DNA of 64,000 bases from KACC-23026 sp963829575 (GCA_963829575.1 CAWHJF010000016.1:372001-436000), one strand, 5' to 3'; shown: positions 8,939 through 17,153, numbered from the stretch's first letter. Program-made: numbers and translations. Notes: generated by a model not told the origin, from the sequence alone.

Positions 8939-9025
8939 TATTAGATCTCCCCTCTCATAACACTTTAAAATTGTATTTCAAACAAGACGTGTTTAAGGTC
9001 GTGAGTTTGGATTGTTTAAATGCAC

Positions 9026-9080
9026 AAAAAAACCCACGTTTTTAAGTTCAAACCACTTAAGTTTGAACCAAAATGTGAGT
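9026..9080 (-). promoter_or_regulatory. glpK leader terminator, probable GlpP-controlled attenuator
   Basis: On the minus strand a long stem has GTTCAAAC paired with GTTTGAAC at its core, extended by CTCACATTTT with AAAACGTGGG, and ends in seven T. It lies between the glpK promoter and the glpK start codon. The base of this hairpin is preceded by ATGAGAC, which resembles ATGAGAGACC before the glpD hairpin and could be part of the GlpP recognition element. Confidence 0.75.
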
Positions 9081-9119
9081 CTCAGGGTCTCATTCACAAA
9101 GACGATCAACTTAAATAAA

Positions 9120-9148
9120 AAGTTAACACAATATGTAAGCGTTGACAA
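9120..9148 (-). promoter_or_regulatory. glpK: glpK promoter with perfect cre site
   Basis: -35 TTGTCA (9143-9148), 17-base spacer, -10 TAACTT (9120-9125). A minus-strand TGTCAACGCTTACA (9134-9147) matches the catabolite-responsive element consensus TGWNANCGNTNWCA at every position and overlaps the -35 box and spacer. CcpA repression of glycerol use by preferred sugars is the expected consequence. Confidence 0.8.
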
Positions 9149-9199
9149 TATTAAATCGTTTTTTTTTGAAAAAACAACACAGATTTCCCCATTTAGGAA

Positions 9200-9757
9200 T
9201 TAAACTTGGTAATCCCATAGTTTGAAATTGGAGGTTGAAACAGCAGATGCACCAGCCAATATCGCCTGTTTGATATCCTCTTCTGTTCGAATGAGACCAC
9301 CGGCAATGATTGGAAGATGGGTTTCATTTCGAACTTCTTCAATCATCTGTGGTATGATACCTGGCAGTAACTCCACGATGTCTGGCTTCACTTTCTGAAG
9401 CGTCCGGTAACTCGTTTGCAAAGAGAGGGAATCGAGCATAAAGATCCGTTGGATGGTGAGTAAGCCTTTCCGCTTTGCAACGCTTAACATAGTTGAACGG
9501 GTTGAAATCACTCCATCCGGACAGATTTCCTGACAAAGGAAGACCGCTGCCGCCTCATCACTTTTTAAACCATGGACCAGATCCGCATGTAATAGGACCT
9601 TCTTTTTGTATTTTTTGGCCTCGCGTAGAATAGGTTTGAGTTGGGCCAAATGCATATCTAGAAGCGCGAAGTACGTATGTTGAGACTGTAAAACCTTATC
9701 AAGATCCTTCAAATCTCGAATCGCCGGTAAAACAGCATTTGAATTTAAATGGATCAT
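9200..9757 (-). CDS. glpP: Glycerol-3-phosphate-responsive antiterminator GlpP
   Basis: 185 residues, the length of GlpP. The protein is a TIM-barrel-like regulator that binds leader mRNA of glp genes and stops premature termination when glycerol-3-phosphate is available. Family features include the HADLVHGL segment, DGVISTRS, ELLPGIIPQMI and the C-terminal PIIAGGLIRTEEDIKQAI phosphate-binding region. It is directly upstream of glpK and glpD, each of which has a leader terminator, so the regulator and its two RNA targets are side by side. An AGGAGGTTTATTG element precedes the ATG. Confidence 0.93.
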   Translation of the reverse strand: MIHLNSNAVLPAIRDLKDLDKVLQSQHTYFALLDMHLAQLKPILREAKKYKKKVLLHADLVHGLKSDEAAAVFLCQEICPDGVISTRSTMLSVAKRKGLLTIQRIFMLDSLSLQTSYRTLQKVKPDIVELLPGIIPQMIEEVRNETHLPIIAGGLIRTEEDIKQAILAGASAVSTSNFKLWDYQV

Positions 9758-9821
9758 TCAATAAACCTCCTAAATATTCACTTTACCCAATAGCCCTGTT
9801 ATTTCAATCAAAGAAAAAGAC

Positions 9822-9874
9822 TGTGAAGCGCCATTTTTTCCACAAATTGTGAGAAAAGAGTGGGTTCACAGTCC
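9822..9874 (-). terminator. Terminator of the AI-2E family gene
   Basis: On the minus strand GGACTGTGAA pairs with TTCACAGTC and is followed by TTTTTCTTT. It lies between the AI-2E family gene and glpP. Confidence 0.75.
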
Positions 9875-9925
9875 TTCATAACTCTTATGGTCTATTATAA
9901 TACAAGTTTTTTCCGAGTAAACCCA

Positions 9926-10960
9926 TCAGGTTTTTCTAACAGGGTCAACTTTCTTGATATTTTGAACGCCTAGGACGTCCAAAAGGAAGATGAAAATTGG
10001 AATCCCTATAATAAGTCCCCAAATGCCAAGTAAATGTTCGGATACAATTAAGACAATAAACGTATAGAACGCCGGTAAATTGGTTTTTGCTGACATGAAT
10101 TTTGGATTTAGCACATAGCTCTCAAGTGCATGAATGAGGACAACCATGATCACCACATAGATCATCTCTCGTCCGCCGCCTATTGTGTACGCGATCGTAA
10201 GCAATGGAATGAGCGAGATAAACACACCTGCAACTGGAATTAATCCAAGTAAAAAAATCATTAAGCCGAGTCCAAAGATTTTAGGAAAGCCTAATATGGC
10301 CAATACAATGCTCGAAAGGACGGCATTTACAAACGCAATCAGGAACTGAACTTCAATGACTTTTCCAAATGAATTGGCAAACTTCCGACCAAAGAATTCG
10401 AGTTCCTTATAAAACGGCCCAATCGCACTCGTTCGGAAACGTGCGGTAAAGTTCGTTATGCTGTTCTTTTCAAGCAAGAAAAATAAACTCAAAAGAAGGG
10501 CTAAGAAAACTTGAATGCTCACCTTACCTATATTAGTAATATAGCCATAAGCCAGTTGCAGCTTGTCCGTCAATCCAGTAGGCGAAGCCACCCCTTTTAC
10601 CTTATCAAAAACATCTTTGAACATCTGATTCGGTGGATGATTGGCGTAAAAAATAAATTGATCGGTGAGTTGACTCAGTTGTCGAATGACGACGGGCAAA
10701 TACCGGTAAACTCCAAATACCACCAATGCGACAATTAATAAATACAATAAGATCACAACTAAATTAGAGTTAATGGGCATGATCTTCTTCAAGTACGTCA
10801 TTAAGAACACATGCAGTCTTCCTATTAAAAAAGAAAAAATGAAAGTGAATAAGATTAAATTCATGAGATCTCTTAATAGATAAAGCAACAAAAGTAAAAC
10901 GGCAATCGTAACAAAACGTTTAAATCCTCTAGTTTTAAATAAATTGATGAGTTGATCCAT
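9926..10960 (-). CDS. AI-2E family (PerM-like) membrane transporter
   Basis: 344 residues with the layout of the AI-2E/PerM family: two N-terminal hydrophobic segments, another near 65-85, a central soluble region around 90-150, then several C-terminal membrane helices with the LILGLIPVAGVF-like loop (here LLGLIPVAGVFISLIPLL), the most conserved part. Members have been linked to autoinducer-2 export or Na+/H+ antiport; the substrate here is unknown. Transcribed alone toward glpP, with a terminator. Confidence 0.85.
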   Translation of the reverse strand: MDQLINLFKTRGFKRFVTIAVLLLLLYLLRDLMNLILFTFIFSFLIGRLHVFLMTYLKKIMPINSNLVVILLYLLIVALVVFGVYRYLPVVIRQLSQLTDQFIFYANHPPNQMFKDVFDKVKGVASPTGLTDKLQLAYGYITNIGKVSIQVFLALLLSLFFLLEKNSITNFTARFRTSAIGPFYKELEFFGRKFANSFGKVIEVQFLIAFVNAVLSSIVLAILGFPKIFGLGLMIFLLGLIPVAGVFISLIPLLTIAYTIGGGREMIYVVIMVVLIHALESYVLNPKFMSAKTNLPAFYTFIVLIVSEHLLGIWGLIIGIPIFIFLLDVLGVQNIKKVDPVRKT

Positions 10961-11176
10961 CCACGGTCTCCTCTATTATTTTGGCTACTCTCGTAAACAT
11001 TATGGATATAAGTTTCGCAAAAATTTCTCACTTAATCGATGATCCTAACAACATGTTTAGAAAAGTGCCATTTCTATTATATAAAAGATTTTCCTTCCTT
11101 CATTTTCTCCTAAATTCACTAAATTCACAACATCTTTGTTAAAAAAATTATGAAATGAAGTTGTTTTATAGTCCGT

Positions 11177-11203
11177 AAAAAACGGCCTCTAGTTATAGAG
11201 GCC
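11177..11203 (-). terminator. Terminator of the DUF4025 gene
   Basis: On the minus strand GGCCTCT pairs with AGAGGCC and is followed by GTTTTTT, starting 8 bases after the stop codon. Confidence 0.85.
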
Positions 11204-11210
11204 ATTGGAT

Positions 11211-11402
11211 TTAATCTTCTTTACGGTTTTTCAATGGAATGTCGCGGCCATTGACATCTTCAATAACCCCGTCAATGGTTCCCTCTGTCAATGTGTCCGT
11301 TGCTTGTTCATGGGTAATCGCAAGCCCTTCTGAAACCTCTGATTGGTTTTTATAGTCAGAGGGCTCAAATAATTTTGTGGGTTGCGCTTGTTTTTTTGAC
11401 AT
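11211..11402 (-). CDS. Small YozQ-like (DUF4025) protein
   Basis: A 63-residue hydrophilic protein. The block SEVSEGLAITHEQATDT then EGTIDGVIEDVNG matches my memory of the Bacillus YozQ/DUF4025 family, small proteins of unknown function in spore formers. The ATG at 11402 is chosen because GAGGTGGAG precedes it; a GTG nine bases upstream in frame lies inside that Shine-Dalgarno. Followed by a terminator, so monocistronic. Confidence 0.6.
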   Translation of the reverse strand: MSKKQAQPTKLFEPSDYKNQSEVSEGLAITHEQATDTLTEGTIDGVIEDVNGRDIPLKNRKED

Positions 11403-11583
11403 AGTCTCCACCTCTTTTGATCTGACCTTTTTAGTATAAGTCGTTTCGACATTAAGTACTCATAAAAACTTTTGCAAGTTCTTGTTTTGTAACGATGTGC
11501 GTGGGAAAATAAAATAAACAATTTAAACGCCGATTTTTTTTTGAATTACATATACTAAGACCTTTAAGTCAGGAGTTTTCATT

Positions 11584-14355
11584 ATGATGCGAGAAGATAA
11601 ATTTTCAACCGAAAAAGAAATGATCGCACAACTTGTGATTGACAACGTTCTGGATGGAATTATTACCATTAACCATCGGGGCATTGTGGAGACGATGAAC
11701 CCTGCTGCTGAGAATTTATTTGGATACACAAAAGACGAAGTCATTGGTGGAAACATTAGTCTTCTTATGCCTGAACCCTATCATAGTCAACACGATCAAT
11801 ATATTGAGCGGTATCTTGAAACAGGTCACGCTAAGATAATTGGGATTGGTCGCGAAGTCGTTGGAAAGCGTAAGGATGGGTCACTTTTTCCAATGGATTT
11901 AGCCGTAACCAAATTTAAAATTGGGGAAGACGTTCATTTTATTGGAATTATTGAAGACATTATCGTCCGTAAACAAACCGAAGAAGCCCTAAGAAAAGCC
12001 CTACGAGATGATTTTCGTCACACCGTAAAAAACCTTCAAACGTTGGTGTTCAAATTCAAACGGAATGCTCGAGGCGAATTTATCTATACGCTCTCAGAAG
12101 GTAAATTGGCACAAGAGATTGGCCAGGTCTCTGAAAATTTGATTGGCAAGCGACCACAAGATGTGTATGACCCCGAAAAAAGTAACTGGCTTATTGAAAA
12201 ATATAAGCTCGCATATGAAGGGGAACACGTCAATTATGAAACTTATGTCGAGGACCGTGCGCTTCATATCACGTTATCGCCAATTATTGAAGACGGAAGC
12301 GTTTTGGAAGTAGTCGGTTCAGGGATTGACATCACACATCGTAAGAAAATGGAAGAAGAGCTCGAATATGCGCGCGATCAAGCTTTAGAATCGTCTCGTG
12401 CAAAGTCACAGTTTCTCGCCAACATGAGTCATGAGATCCGAACCCCTATGAATGGCATTATCGGGGTCAGCGAATTGCTTTTGGAATCCGAATTATCCAA
12501 AGAACAATTGGATTGGGTGTCCATTATTCACGACTCGTCTCACGCACTCTTAACGATCATTAATGACATCTTAGATTTTTCAAAAATGGAAGCCGGAAAA
12601 ATGAAGATTGATCTTGTGGAATTCGAATTGATGAGCCTTGTGGAAGGCATTGCTGAAATGCTTCATCCAAAAGCCAAAGCTAAAGGGTTGACCCTTTTGA
12701 CCTTTGTGGACCCCAAAATCCCGAATCTGCTAAAAGGTGACCCCATGAGACTCAGACAAATTCTCATTAACTTAACGGATAACGCCATTAAATTCACTTC
12801 CGCTGGGAACGTCGTCCTACGGGTGAATGATCTAGAGCAGGATGAGGAGGCCCTTAGTCTCTATTTCACAGTCACCGATACTGGGATTGGCATTTCTGAA
12901 GACGAACAAAAGGTGCTCTTTCAACCCTTTGTTCAAGCCGACGGAACCCCGACTCGAAAATATGGTGGCACTGGACTTGGTCTCGTCATCTCGAAACGAC
13001 TGGTCGAGCTTATGGAAGGCGACATGGGGTTTGAAAGTGAAAAAGGAAAGGGGACCTCTTTTTGGTTTAAACTTCCTTTTAAAAAAGTAAATAGCCCCGT
13101 TATCGAAGAAAAAAGTACCTTTATTCATACTTTAAATGTTAATGTCCTCTTAGTCATTGACCAAACCATTGAACGCGAGATTCTCAAATCTTACTTAGAA
13201 TCCTGGGGTTGCCATGTAGAGACGTGCACAAACGGCATTGAGGGCTTGTCCATGATTAAACAAAAGGCGACATCGTCTTCCCCTTATTCCATAGCATTTG
13301 TTCATTTAAAGGATTCAGGCATCGACAGCGTCTCTTTTGCGGAAATTGTCCAAAAAGATTCGGATCTCAGGCAGACTAAGCTGCTGCAACTCTCCGATTC
13401 TGAACGGACCTATAGCCTTTCCGAATCGTTAAAGGCCGGGTTTAAAGCGCAACTGCTCCAACCCATTAAACAAAATCAATTAAGAGCCTGCCTCAATACA
13501 TTGTTTGAAACGGCAGCCCAATCGTCCCCCCCTGTTCAACCAAAAGAACTAAAGTCGGAGGGCAAAACTCGACACACCTTTGAGGACAAAGCGCATCCTA
13601 GTCCTCAACTGCTTTTGGTTGAGGATAATCCAGTGAATCAGAAAGTGACTCACTATCAGCTAAAAAAGTTAGGCTACTCAGCTGAATTAGCTGAAAATGG
13701 ACGCTTGGCGCTCGAAAAAGTGAAAACCACTCGATTTAAGCTGATTTTAATGGATATTCAAATGCCAGAGATGGATGGCATTGAAGCAACCCAGCATATT
13801 CGTCGACTTGAATTACCTGGCGAGCACGTTCCAATTATTGCTTTGACTGCCAATGCGATGTCAACCGATAAAGAACGTTATCTTTCAAACGGATTTGATG
13901 ACTATATCAGTAAACCCGTGTCCCTCGAAACGCTGGAACATACTCTCGAGAAATGGTTGAACGCATCCAATGTTCCGGTATCTCAAGTTCTTAATGAAGC
14001 CAAGACCTCTGAGGGATCGATTGAACCACCGATTCACCTGGAAAAATTGAAAGCAACCTTCGGAGAAGACAAGACAACCCTGCGTGAATTCTACACATTG
14101 TTTAGAGAGACCATCCCACCCATGCTTAAGGATCTCGAAGCATGTCTGAGTTCTAAGCATTATGAAGAAGGCGCAGAAATTGCCCATGGTCTAAAAGGAG
14201 CGGCGGCTGTTATTGAAGCGGGCCCTTTCCGAGAGAACAGTCAGGCCATTGAAAACGCGTTTAAAATTCAAGACGCGCTCTCCCTCCCCACATTAATTGA
14301 AGACCTGAAAGAGGCCTTCGAAAATGTTTTAAATTACGCCGAAGATCACTTATAA
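11584..14355 (+). CDS. Hybrid sensor histidine kinase: PAS-PAS-HisKA-HATPase-REC-REC-HPt
   Basis: 923 residues, cytoplasmic, no membrane segments. Two PAS domains (about 10-130 and 135-255), then the phosphoacceptor His283 in SHEIRTPMNG, the ATPase N-box DNAIKFT, G1 DTGIGI and G2 GGTGLGL. The first receiver (about 510-640) has lost its phosphoacceptor: the expected aspartate position reads FVHLKDSG. The second receiver is intact with Asp724 in LMDIQMPEMDG. An HPt domain ends the protein with His868 in AHGLKGAA. The layout is a complete internal phosphorelay; the final response-regulator partner is not adjacent. The sensed signal is unknown; PAS domains suggest redox, oxygen or small ligands. 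Confidence 0.9.
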   Translation: MMREDKFSTEKEMIAQLVIDNVLDGIITINHRGIVETMNPAAENLFGYTKDEVIGGNISLLMPEPYHSQHDQYIERYLETGHAKIIGIGREVVGKRKDGSLFPMDLAVTKFKIGEDVHFIGIIEDIIVRKQTEEALRKALRDDFRHTVKNLQTLVFKFKRNARGEFIYTLSEGKLAQEIGQVSENLIGKRPQDVYDPEKSNWLIEKYKLAYEGEHVNYETYVEDRALHITLSPIIEDGSVLEVVGSGIDITHRKKMEEELEYARDQALESSRAKSQFLANMSHEIRTPMNGIIGVSELLLESELSKEQLDWVSIIHDSSHALLTIINDILDFSKMEAGKMKIDLVEFELMSLVEGIAEMLHPKAKAKGLTLLTFVDPKIPNLLKGDPMRLRQILINLTDNAIKFTSAGNVVLRVNDLEQDEEALSLYFTVTDTGIGISEDEQKVLFQPFVQADGTPTRKYGGTGLGLVISKRLVELMEGDMGFESEKGKGTSFWFKLPFKKVNSPVIEEKSTFIHTLNVNVLLVIDQTIEREILKSYLESWGCHVETCTNGIEGLSMIKQKATSSSPYSIAFVHLKDSGIDSVSFAEIVQKDSDLRQTKLLQLSDSERTYSLSESLKAGFKAQLLQPIKQNQLRACLNTLFETAAQSSPPVQPKELKSEGKTRHTFEDKAHPSPQLLLVEDNPVNQKVTHYQLKKLGYSAELAENGRLALEKVKTTRFKLILMDIQMPEMDGIEATQHIRRLELPGEHVPIIALTANAMSTDKERYLSNGFDDYISKPVSLETLEHTLEKWLNASNVPVSQVLNEAKTSEGSIEPPIHLEKLKATFGEDKTTLREFYTLFRETIPPMLKDLEACLSSKHYEEGAEIAHGLKGAAAVIEAGPFRENSQAIENAFKIQDALSLPTLIEDLKEAFENVLNYAEDHL

Positions 14356-14379
14356 AACAAAGATCGAAAAGCATAGAAT

Positions 14380-14408
14380 GGGCTGCCAAACTTGAGCAGC
14401 CTTTTTTC
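14380..14408 (+). terminator. Terminator of the hybrid kinase gene
   Basis: GGCTGC pairs with GCAGCC, then TTTTTT. Confidence 0.8.
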
Positions 14409-14410
14409 AC

Positions 14411-14443
14411 ACAAAAAAAACAGCCCTATGCAAATAGGACTGG
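14411..14443 (-). terminator. Terminator overlapping the stop codon of the first usp gene
   Basis: On the minus strand AGTCCTAT pairs with ATAGGGCT (one mismatch), followed by GTTTTTTTT. The loop and 3' arm contain the last codons and stop of the usp gene. Confidence 0.7.
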
Positions 14444-14833
14444 ACAGGTGAGCTTTTCTTTTAATTCTTTTGATGGACCTGCTAATAATTTCGCTTGGCG
14501 GTTGGTCAAAACAAGAAGCTGACATCGACCGAGCTGGGTCTGAATTCTCACCTCATGGATTAAATTTCCAATTCCTACATAGGCTTCATAAGGAATCGCC
14601 TCTTTTTCCAAAAGCGCCACCGGTTCAGCAAATGCTTCATCGGATTCACGTGAAAGCCCTTTTTGGAAATCAAGCGCCATAGAGGTTTCCATTTGGTTGG
14701 ATTGAATGGGATACATATACATCAGGCGAACCTTCGCATTCGGAATCCCTTTTGCAATCCCAATGGCTTCACGCACCGCCATGATAGAATCCATTTTATT
14801 TGGAGTGATCACTGCTAATATTGTATACCCCAT
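14426..14833 (-). CDS. Universal stress protein (UspA-like)
   Basis: A 135-residue single-domain Usp-like protein: the N-terminal strand YTILAVITPNK, and a C-terminal CQLLVLTNRQAK plus LTCPVLFA end as in Usp folds. The usual ATP-binding GxxGxxG-S is not evident, so it may be a non-nucleotide-binding variant. A perfect 16-bp palindrome (14933-14948) lies about 100 bases before the start, the likely operator for the adjacent NreC-like regulator. A -10-like TAATAT with poor -35 fits activator-dependent transcription. Confidence 0.7.
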   Translation of the reverse strand: MGYTILAVITPNKMDSIMAVREAIGIAKGIPNAKVRLMYMYPIQSNQMETSMALDFQKGLSRESDEAFAEPVALLEKEAIPYEAYVGIGNLIHEVRIQTQLGRCQLLVLTNRQAKLLAGPSKELKEKLTCPVLFA

Positions 14834-14932
14834 ACCAACCGAGTCCTTTCACATAAGATCAACCTTCATTCAGTGGGCGTATCCCCCATTGAATATTAGA
14901 TGCAAGCTGTTCCCATTTGCAAAAAAGTAGAC

Positions 14933-14948
14933 TCAGGGAATTCCCTGA
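14933..14948. promoter_or_regulatory. Palindromic operator TCAGGGAATTCCCTGA upstream of usp
   Basis: A perfect 16-bp palindrome with the core AGGGN4CCCT. I recall the staphylococcal NreC site as a palindrome of the type TAGGGN4CCCTA, and the NreC-like gene is next door. On the minus strand a candidate -10 TAATAT begins 34 bases past its end. Confidence 0.65.
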
Positions 14949-14971
14949 CGTCTGACTTATTTTCTAATCGT

Positions 14972-15634
14972 CTATTTTAAAAGCCCATTTTTCAATGCAA
15001 AATTTACTAATTCATGCTTCTTTGATAGATTCAACTTCTCCATAATGTTCTTTTTATGCGTTTCAACCGTTTTAACACTAATAAATAATTCATCTGAAAT
15101 CTCTTTATTGGCATACCCTTTTGCAATTAAGACCAGGACTTCCTGTTCACGGTCCGACAGAATGTGAACCGCATCCGATTTTTCCTTATTTGTGGTCGGG
15201 TCCATCAAGTTTTCTACGAGCAGCTTAGCGGCTGTTGGATAAAGATACACCTGGTCTTTTGCAACCGCCCGAATTGCTGAAAGTAATTCACCCTCCAACG
15301 CATTCTTAAGAATGTAACCCGATGCGCCTTCTTTTAATAATTTAAACAAATACTCAGGTTCATCGTGCATGGTCAAGATCAGAATATGGCAATTCGGTAA
15401 TGCTTGTTTGATACGCTTAGTCGCTTCTAAACCATCTATTCCAGGCGGCATACTGATATCCATAATGACGACATCAGGTTTGTGGAGAAGCGTTTGCTTC
15501 ACAGCTTCTTCCCCTTGACTTGCGGTCCCCACTACTTCCATCTCGCCATCTTTTTCAATCAGAATCTTAACGCCAGTCTGAACGATAATATGGTCATCGG
15601 CTATTAACACACTCAAAGGTTTTGTCCTGTCCAT
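14972..15634 (-). CDS. NreC-like LuxR-family response regulator
   Basis: A 220-residue response regulator. Receiver: acidic pair ADDH near the N terminus, phosphoacceptor Asp59 in MDISMPPGIDG, and Thr-Lys in TMHDEPEYLF...GYILKN. Output: a LuxR/NarL helix-turn-helix with LSDREQEVLVLIAKGYANK and FISVKTVETHKKNIM. The MPPGxxG and YILKN stretches are close to staphylococcal NreC, which controls nitrate respiration with the oxygen sensor NreB. No NreB-like kinase is in the window. The ATG at 15634 is favoured by an upstream GGGGG Shine-Dalgarno. Neighbouring fnr and usp genes carry GGGN4CCC palindromes, its probable targets. Confidence 0.85.
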   Translation of the reverse strand: MDRTKPLSVLIADDHIIVQTGVKILIEKDGEMEVVGTASQGEEAVKQTLLHKPDVVIMDISMPPGIDGLEATKRIKQALPNCHILILTMHDEPEYLFKLLKEGASGYILKNALEGELLSAIRAVAKDQVYLYPTAAKLLVENLMDPTTNKEKSDAVHILSDREQEVLVLIAKGYANKEISDELFISVKTVETHKKNIMEKLNLSKKHELVNFALKNGLLK

Positions 15635-15670
15635 CGACTCCATCCCCCAAAAAAGACTTATCTGCTTTTT

Positions 15671-15679
15671 ATTATAACA
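15671..15679 (-). promoter_or_regulatory. Extended -10 promoter of the nreC-like gene
   Basis: TATAAT at 15671-15676 with an upstream TG dinucleotide in extended -10 position. No good -35 box is visible. Confidence 0.5.
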
Positions 15680-15719
15680 TGGGGGATAAAACGCTCTTAA
15701 AAAACCTTAAGGTACACCA

Positions 15720-16436
15720 TTAAAGACGGCAAATACCGATGGGGCATTCTTCACAATGACAAATCCGTTTCAAGCCTTGAAGGTCCACAATCGTAATTCT
15801 TCCGTTCTTCACATCAATCAAATGATCTTTTTGAAATTGATTTAGCATACGATTAACGGTCTCACGAGTCGCACCGATTAAATTGGCGAGTTCATAGTTT
15901 GTCAACTTCTGCGTAATGATGATGCTGTCACCCTGCGTAATTCCATACGTGTTAGCTGCTCGGATTAAGGTCGAAGCAAGCGCCCCATTTTTCCCATGAA
16001 AAAGGATATCTCTTAATTTAATTTGGGTGAACCATTGCATTTGACTTAACCATTTTGAAAAATTCAACCCAAGCTCTCCATTGTGTGACAGAAGGTCATT
16101 TAAATCATCTAAATTGAGTAACCCAATTTTGCAATCTTTAACCGCTTCGGCACTGAATGTGGCCATATGGGCTTCCGCTCCATAATACTCTCCAAATAAA
16201 TCTCCTGGGTAAAAATAATGTAAAATCAAATCTTTTCCATCATCACTCACCTTAGAGAGTTTAACGACCCCTTCTTTTACATAATAAAGATGACGAAGGG
16301 AATCTCCCTCACAATAAACCGAGGTACTTCTGATAAATTTTTTCTCTGACATAATTGATATAAGGTCTTCAAACCCTTTGAAATGATCTGTATTAGAGGC
16401 AACCGTTACCTTGTTTACTTTAGAACTTGCGAGCAT
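15720..16436 (-). CDS. fnr: Fnr, Crp-family iron-sulfur oxygen regulator
   Basis: 238 residues, exactly the length I recall for B. subtilis Fnr. An N-terminal cyclic-nucleotide-binding-like barrel is followed by a helix-turn-helix (LTNYELANLIGATRETVNRM) and a C-terminal cysteine cluster, Cys226, Cys228, Cys231 and Cys236. The CxxCx4C spacing 228-231-236 matches the C-terminal [4Fe-4S] ligands of Bacillus Fnr, an activator active without oxygen. The frame extends to 16592, but GGGAGGAAG precedes the ATG at 16436, and the extension would cover promoter elements. It probably acts on the Fnr box before the second usp gene (17138-17153). Confidence 0.88.
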   Translation of the reverse strand: MLASSKVNKVTVASNTDHFKGFEDLISIMSEKKFIRSTSVYCEGDSLRHLYYVKEGVVKLSKVSDDGKDLILHYFYPGDLFGEYYGAEAHMATFSAEAVKDCKIGLLNLDDLNDLLSHNGELGLNFSKWLSQMQWFTQIKLRDILFHGKNGALASTLIRAANTYGITQGDSIIITQKLTNYELANLIGATRETVNRMLNQFQKDHLIDVKNGRITIVDLQGLKRICHCEECPIGICRL

Positions 16437-16493
16437 GTGTCTTCCTCCCTTGCAAGTTTGCATCGTTTTGGACCGCAACGATCTTATAGACTT

Positions 16494-16575
16494 AGAATAA
16501 AAGAAAACACTCTTTCTGAACATCGGGGAATTCCCCGATTTTAAGGATGGGAAATCCCTCATGCCAGAAAGAGTG
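16494..16575 (-). promoter_or_regulatory. fnr: fnr promoter region: palindromic operators nested in a terminator hairpin
   Basis: An 11-bp stem (CACTCTTTCTG at 16508-16518 with CAGAAAGAGTG at 16565-16575), with TTTTCTTTT on its minus-strand 3' side, looks like the terminator of the upstream usp gene. Inside it lie an 18-bp palindrome ATCGGGGAATTCCCCGAT (16522-16539) and a second GGGAAATCCC (16549-16558), centres 23 bp apart. A -10-like TATTCT (16494-16499) follows, so the large palindrome is centred near -42, a class II activator position. Confidence 0.65.
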
Positions 16576-16625
16576 CAGACACATGTAATCATTTACGTGA
16601 CTGATCCGTTTGAAATCAAATTGGA

Positions 16626-17069
16626 TTACTTGGCGACGAGAACTGGGCAATGGGCATGTTGAACCACATGATGGCTGACACTACCTAGGAGTAATTCTTT
16701 GAAGGTTCCCAAACTTCGATTCCCAATTATAATCAGGTCGTTTTGGTGTTCCTTTGCAAAAGCTAACAGTTCTTCTACTGGATTCCCTTCAATCACATAG
16801 GAATGAATCGGGTTCGCTAACGTCCATTCCTCTTTCACCGCGTCATGACTTTCATTTGCCTTCTGTTCGTATTCCGAGAGCAAACTTTTTTGATCAAGCA
16901 GTAAAGAACCTGCATAGAATTCATAAGGCAATTGAACTCGAATGATCGTCACAAGATCCACTTCTGTTTGTTCATCTAATTGGGCGAATTGAGAAGCGAA
17001 CTTGATCGCCTTCTTGCTTCCTTCTGAACCGTCATAACAGACCAAAATGCGTTTTGCCAATGTTGTCAT
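16626..17069 (-). CDS. Universal stress protein (UspA family, ATP-binding type)
   Basis: 147 residues, standard Usp length. The N terminus RILVCYDGSEGSKKA is the typical first strand with DGS, and IIGNRSLGTFKELLLGS followed by VSHHVVQHAHCPVLVAK contains the GxxGx9GS nucleotide-binding motif. These proteins bind ATP and help survival under stress or oxygen limitation; the exact role is unknown. A perfect Fnr box is centred about 41 bases before a candidate transcription start, which makes anaerobic activation by the adjacent Fnr likely. Confidence 0.9.
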   Translation of the reverse strand: MTTLAKRILVCYDGSEGSKKAIKFASQFAQLDEQTEVDLVTIIRVQLPYEFYAGSLLLDQKSLLSEYEQKANESHDAVKEEWTLANPIHSYVIEGNPVEELLAFAKEHQNDLIIIGNRSLGTFKELLLGSVSHHVVQHAHCPVLVAK

Positions 17070-17110
17070 CTCGTCATCCCCTTTTAGAATAAGGTTCCTT
17101 TGATACTCTT

Positions 17111-17153
17111 AATCTACAGGTTTATCCGAGGATATGGTGTGAGGAATTTCACA
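17111..17153 (-). promoter_or_regulatory. Fnr box and class II promoter of usp
   Basis: TGTGA-N6-TCACA (17138-17153) is a perfect inverted repeat of the Fnr/Crp consensus. On the minus strand a -10-like TAGATT (17111-17116) starts 21 bases past the box, which puts the box centre at about -41.5. No -35 box is evident, as expected for an Fnr-activated promoter. Confidence 0.8.

Noticed and set aside
15720..16592. Longer 290-residue form of Fnr
   Set aside because: The extra 52 residues would cover the palindromic operators and terminator; a strong ribosome site precedes the ATG at 16436 and the shorter product has the family length.
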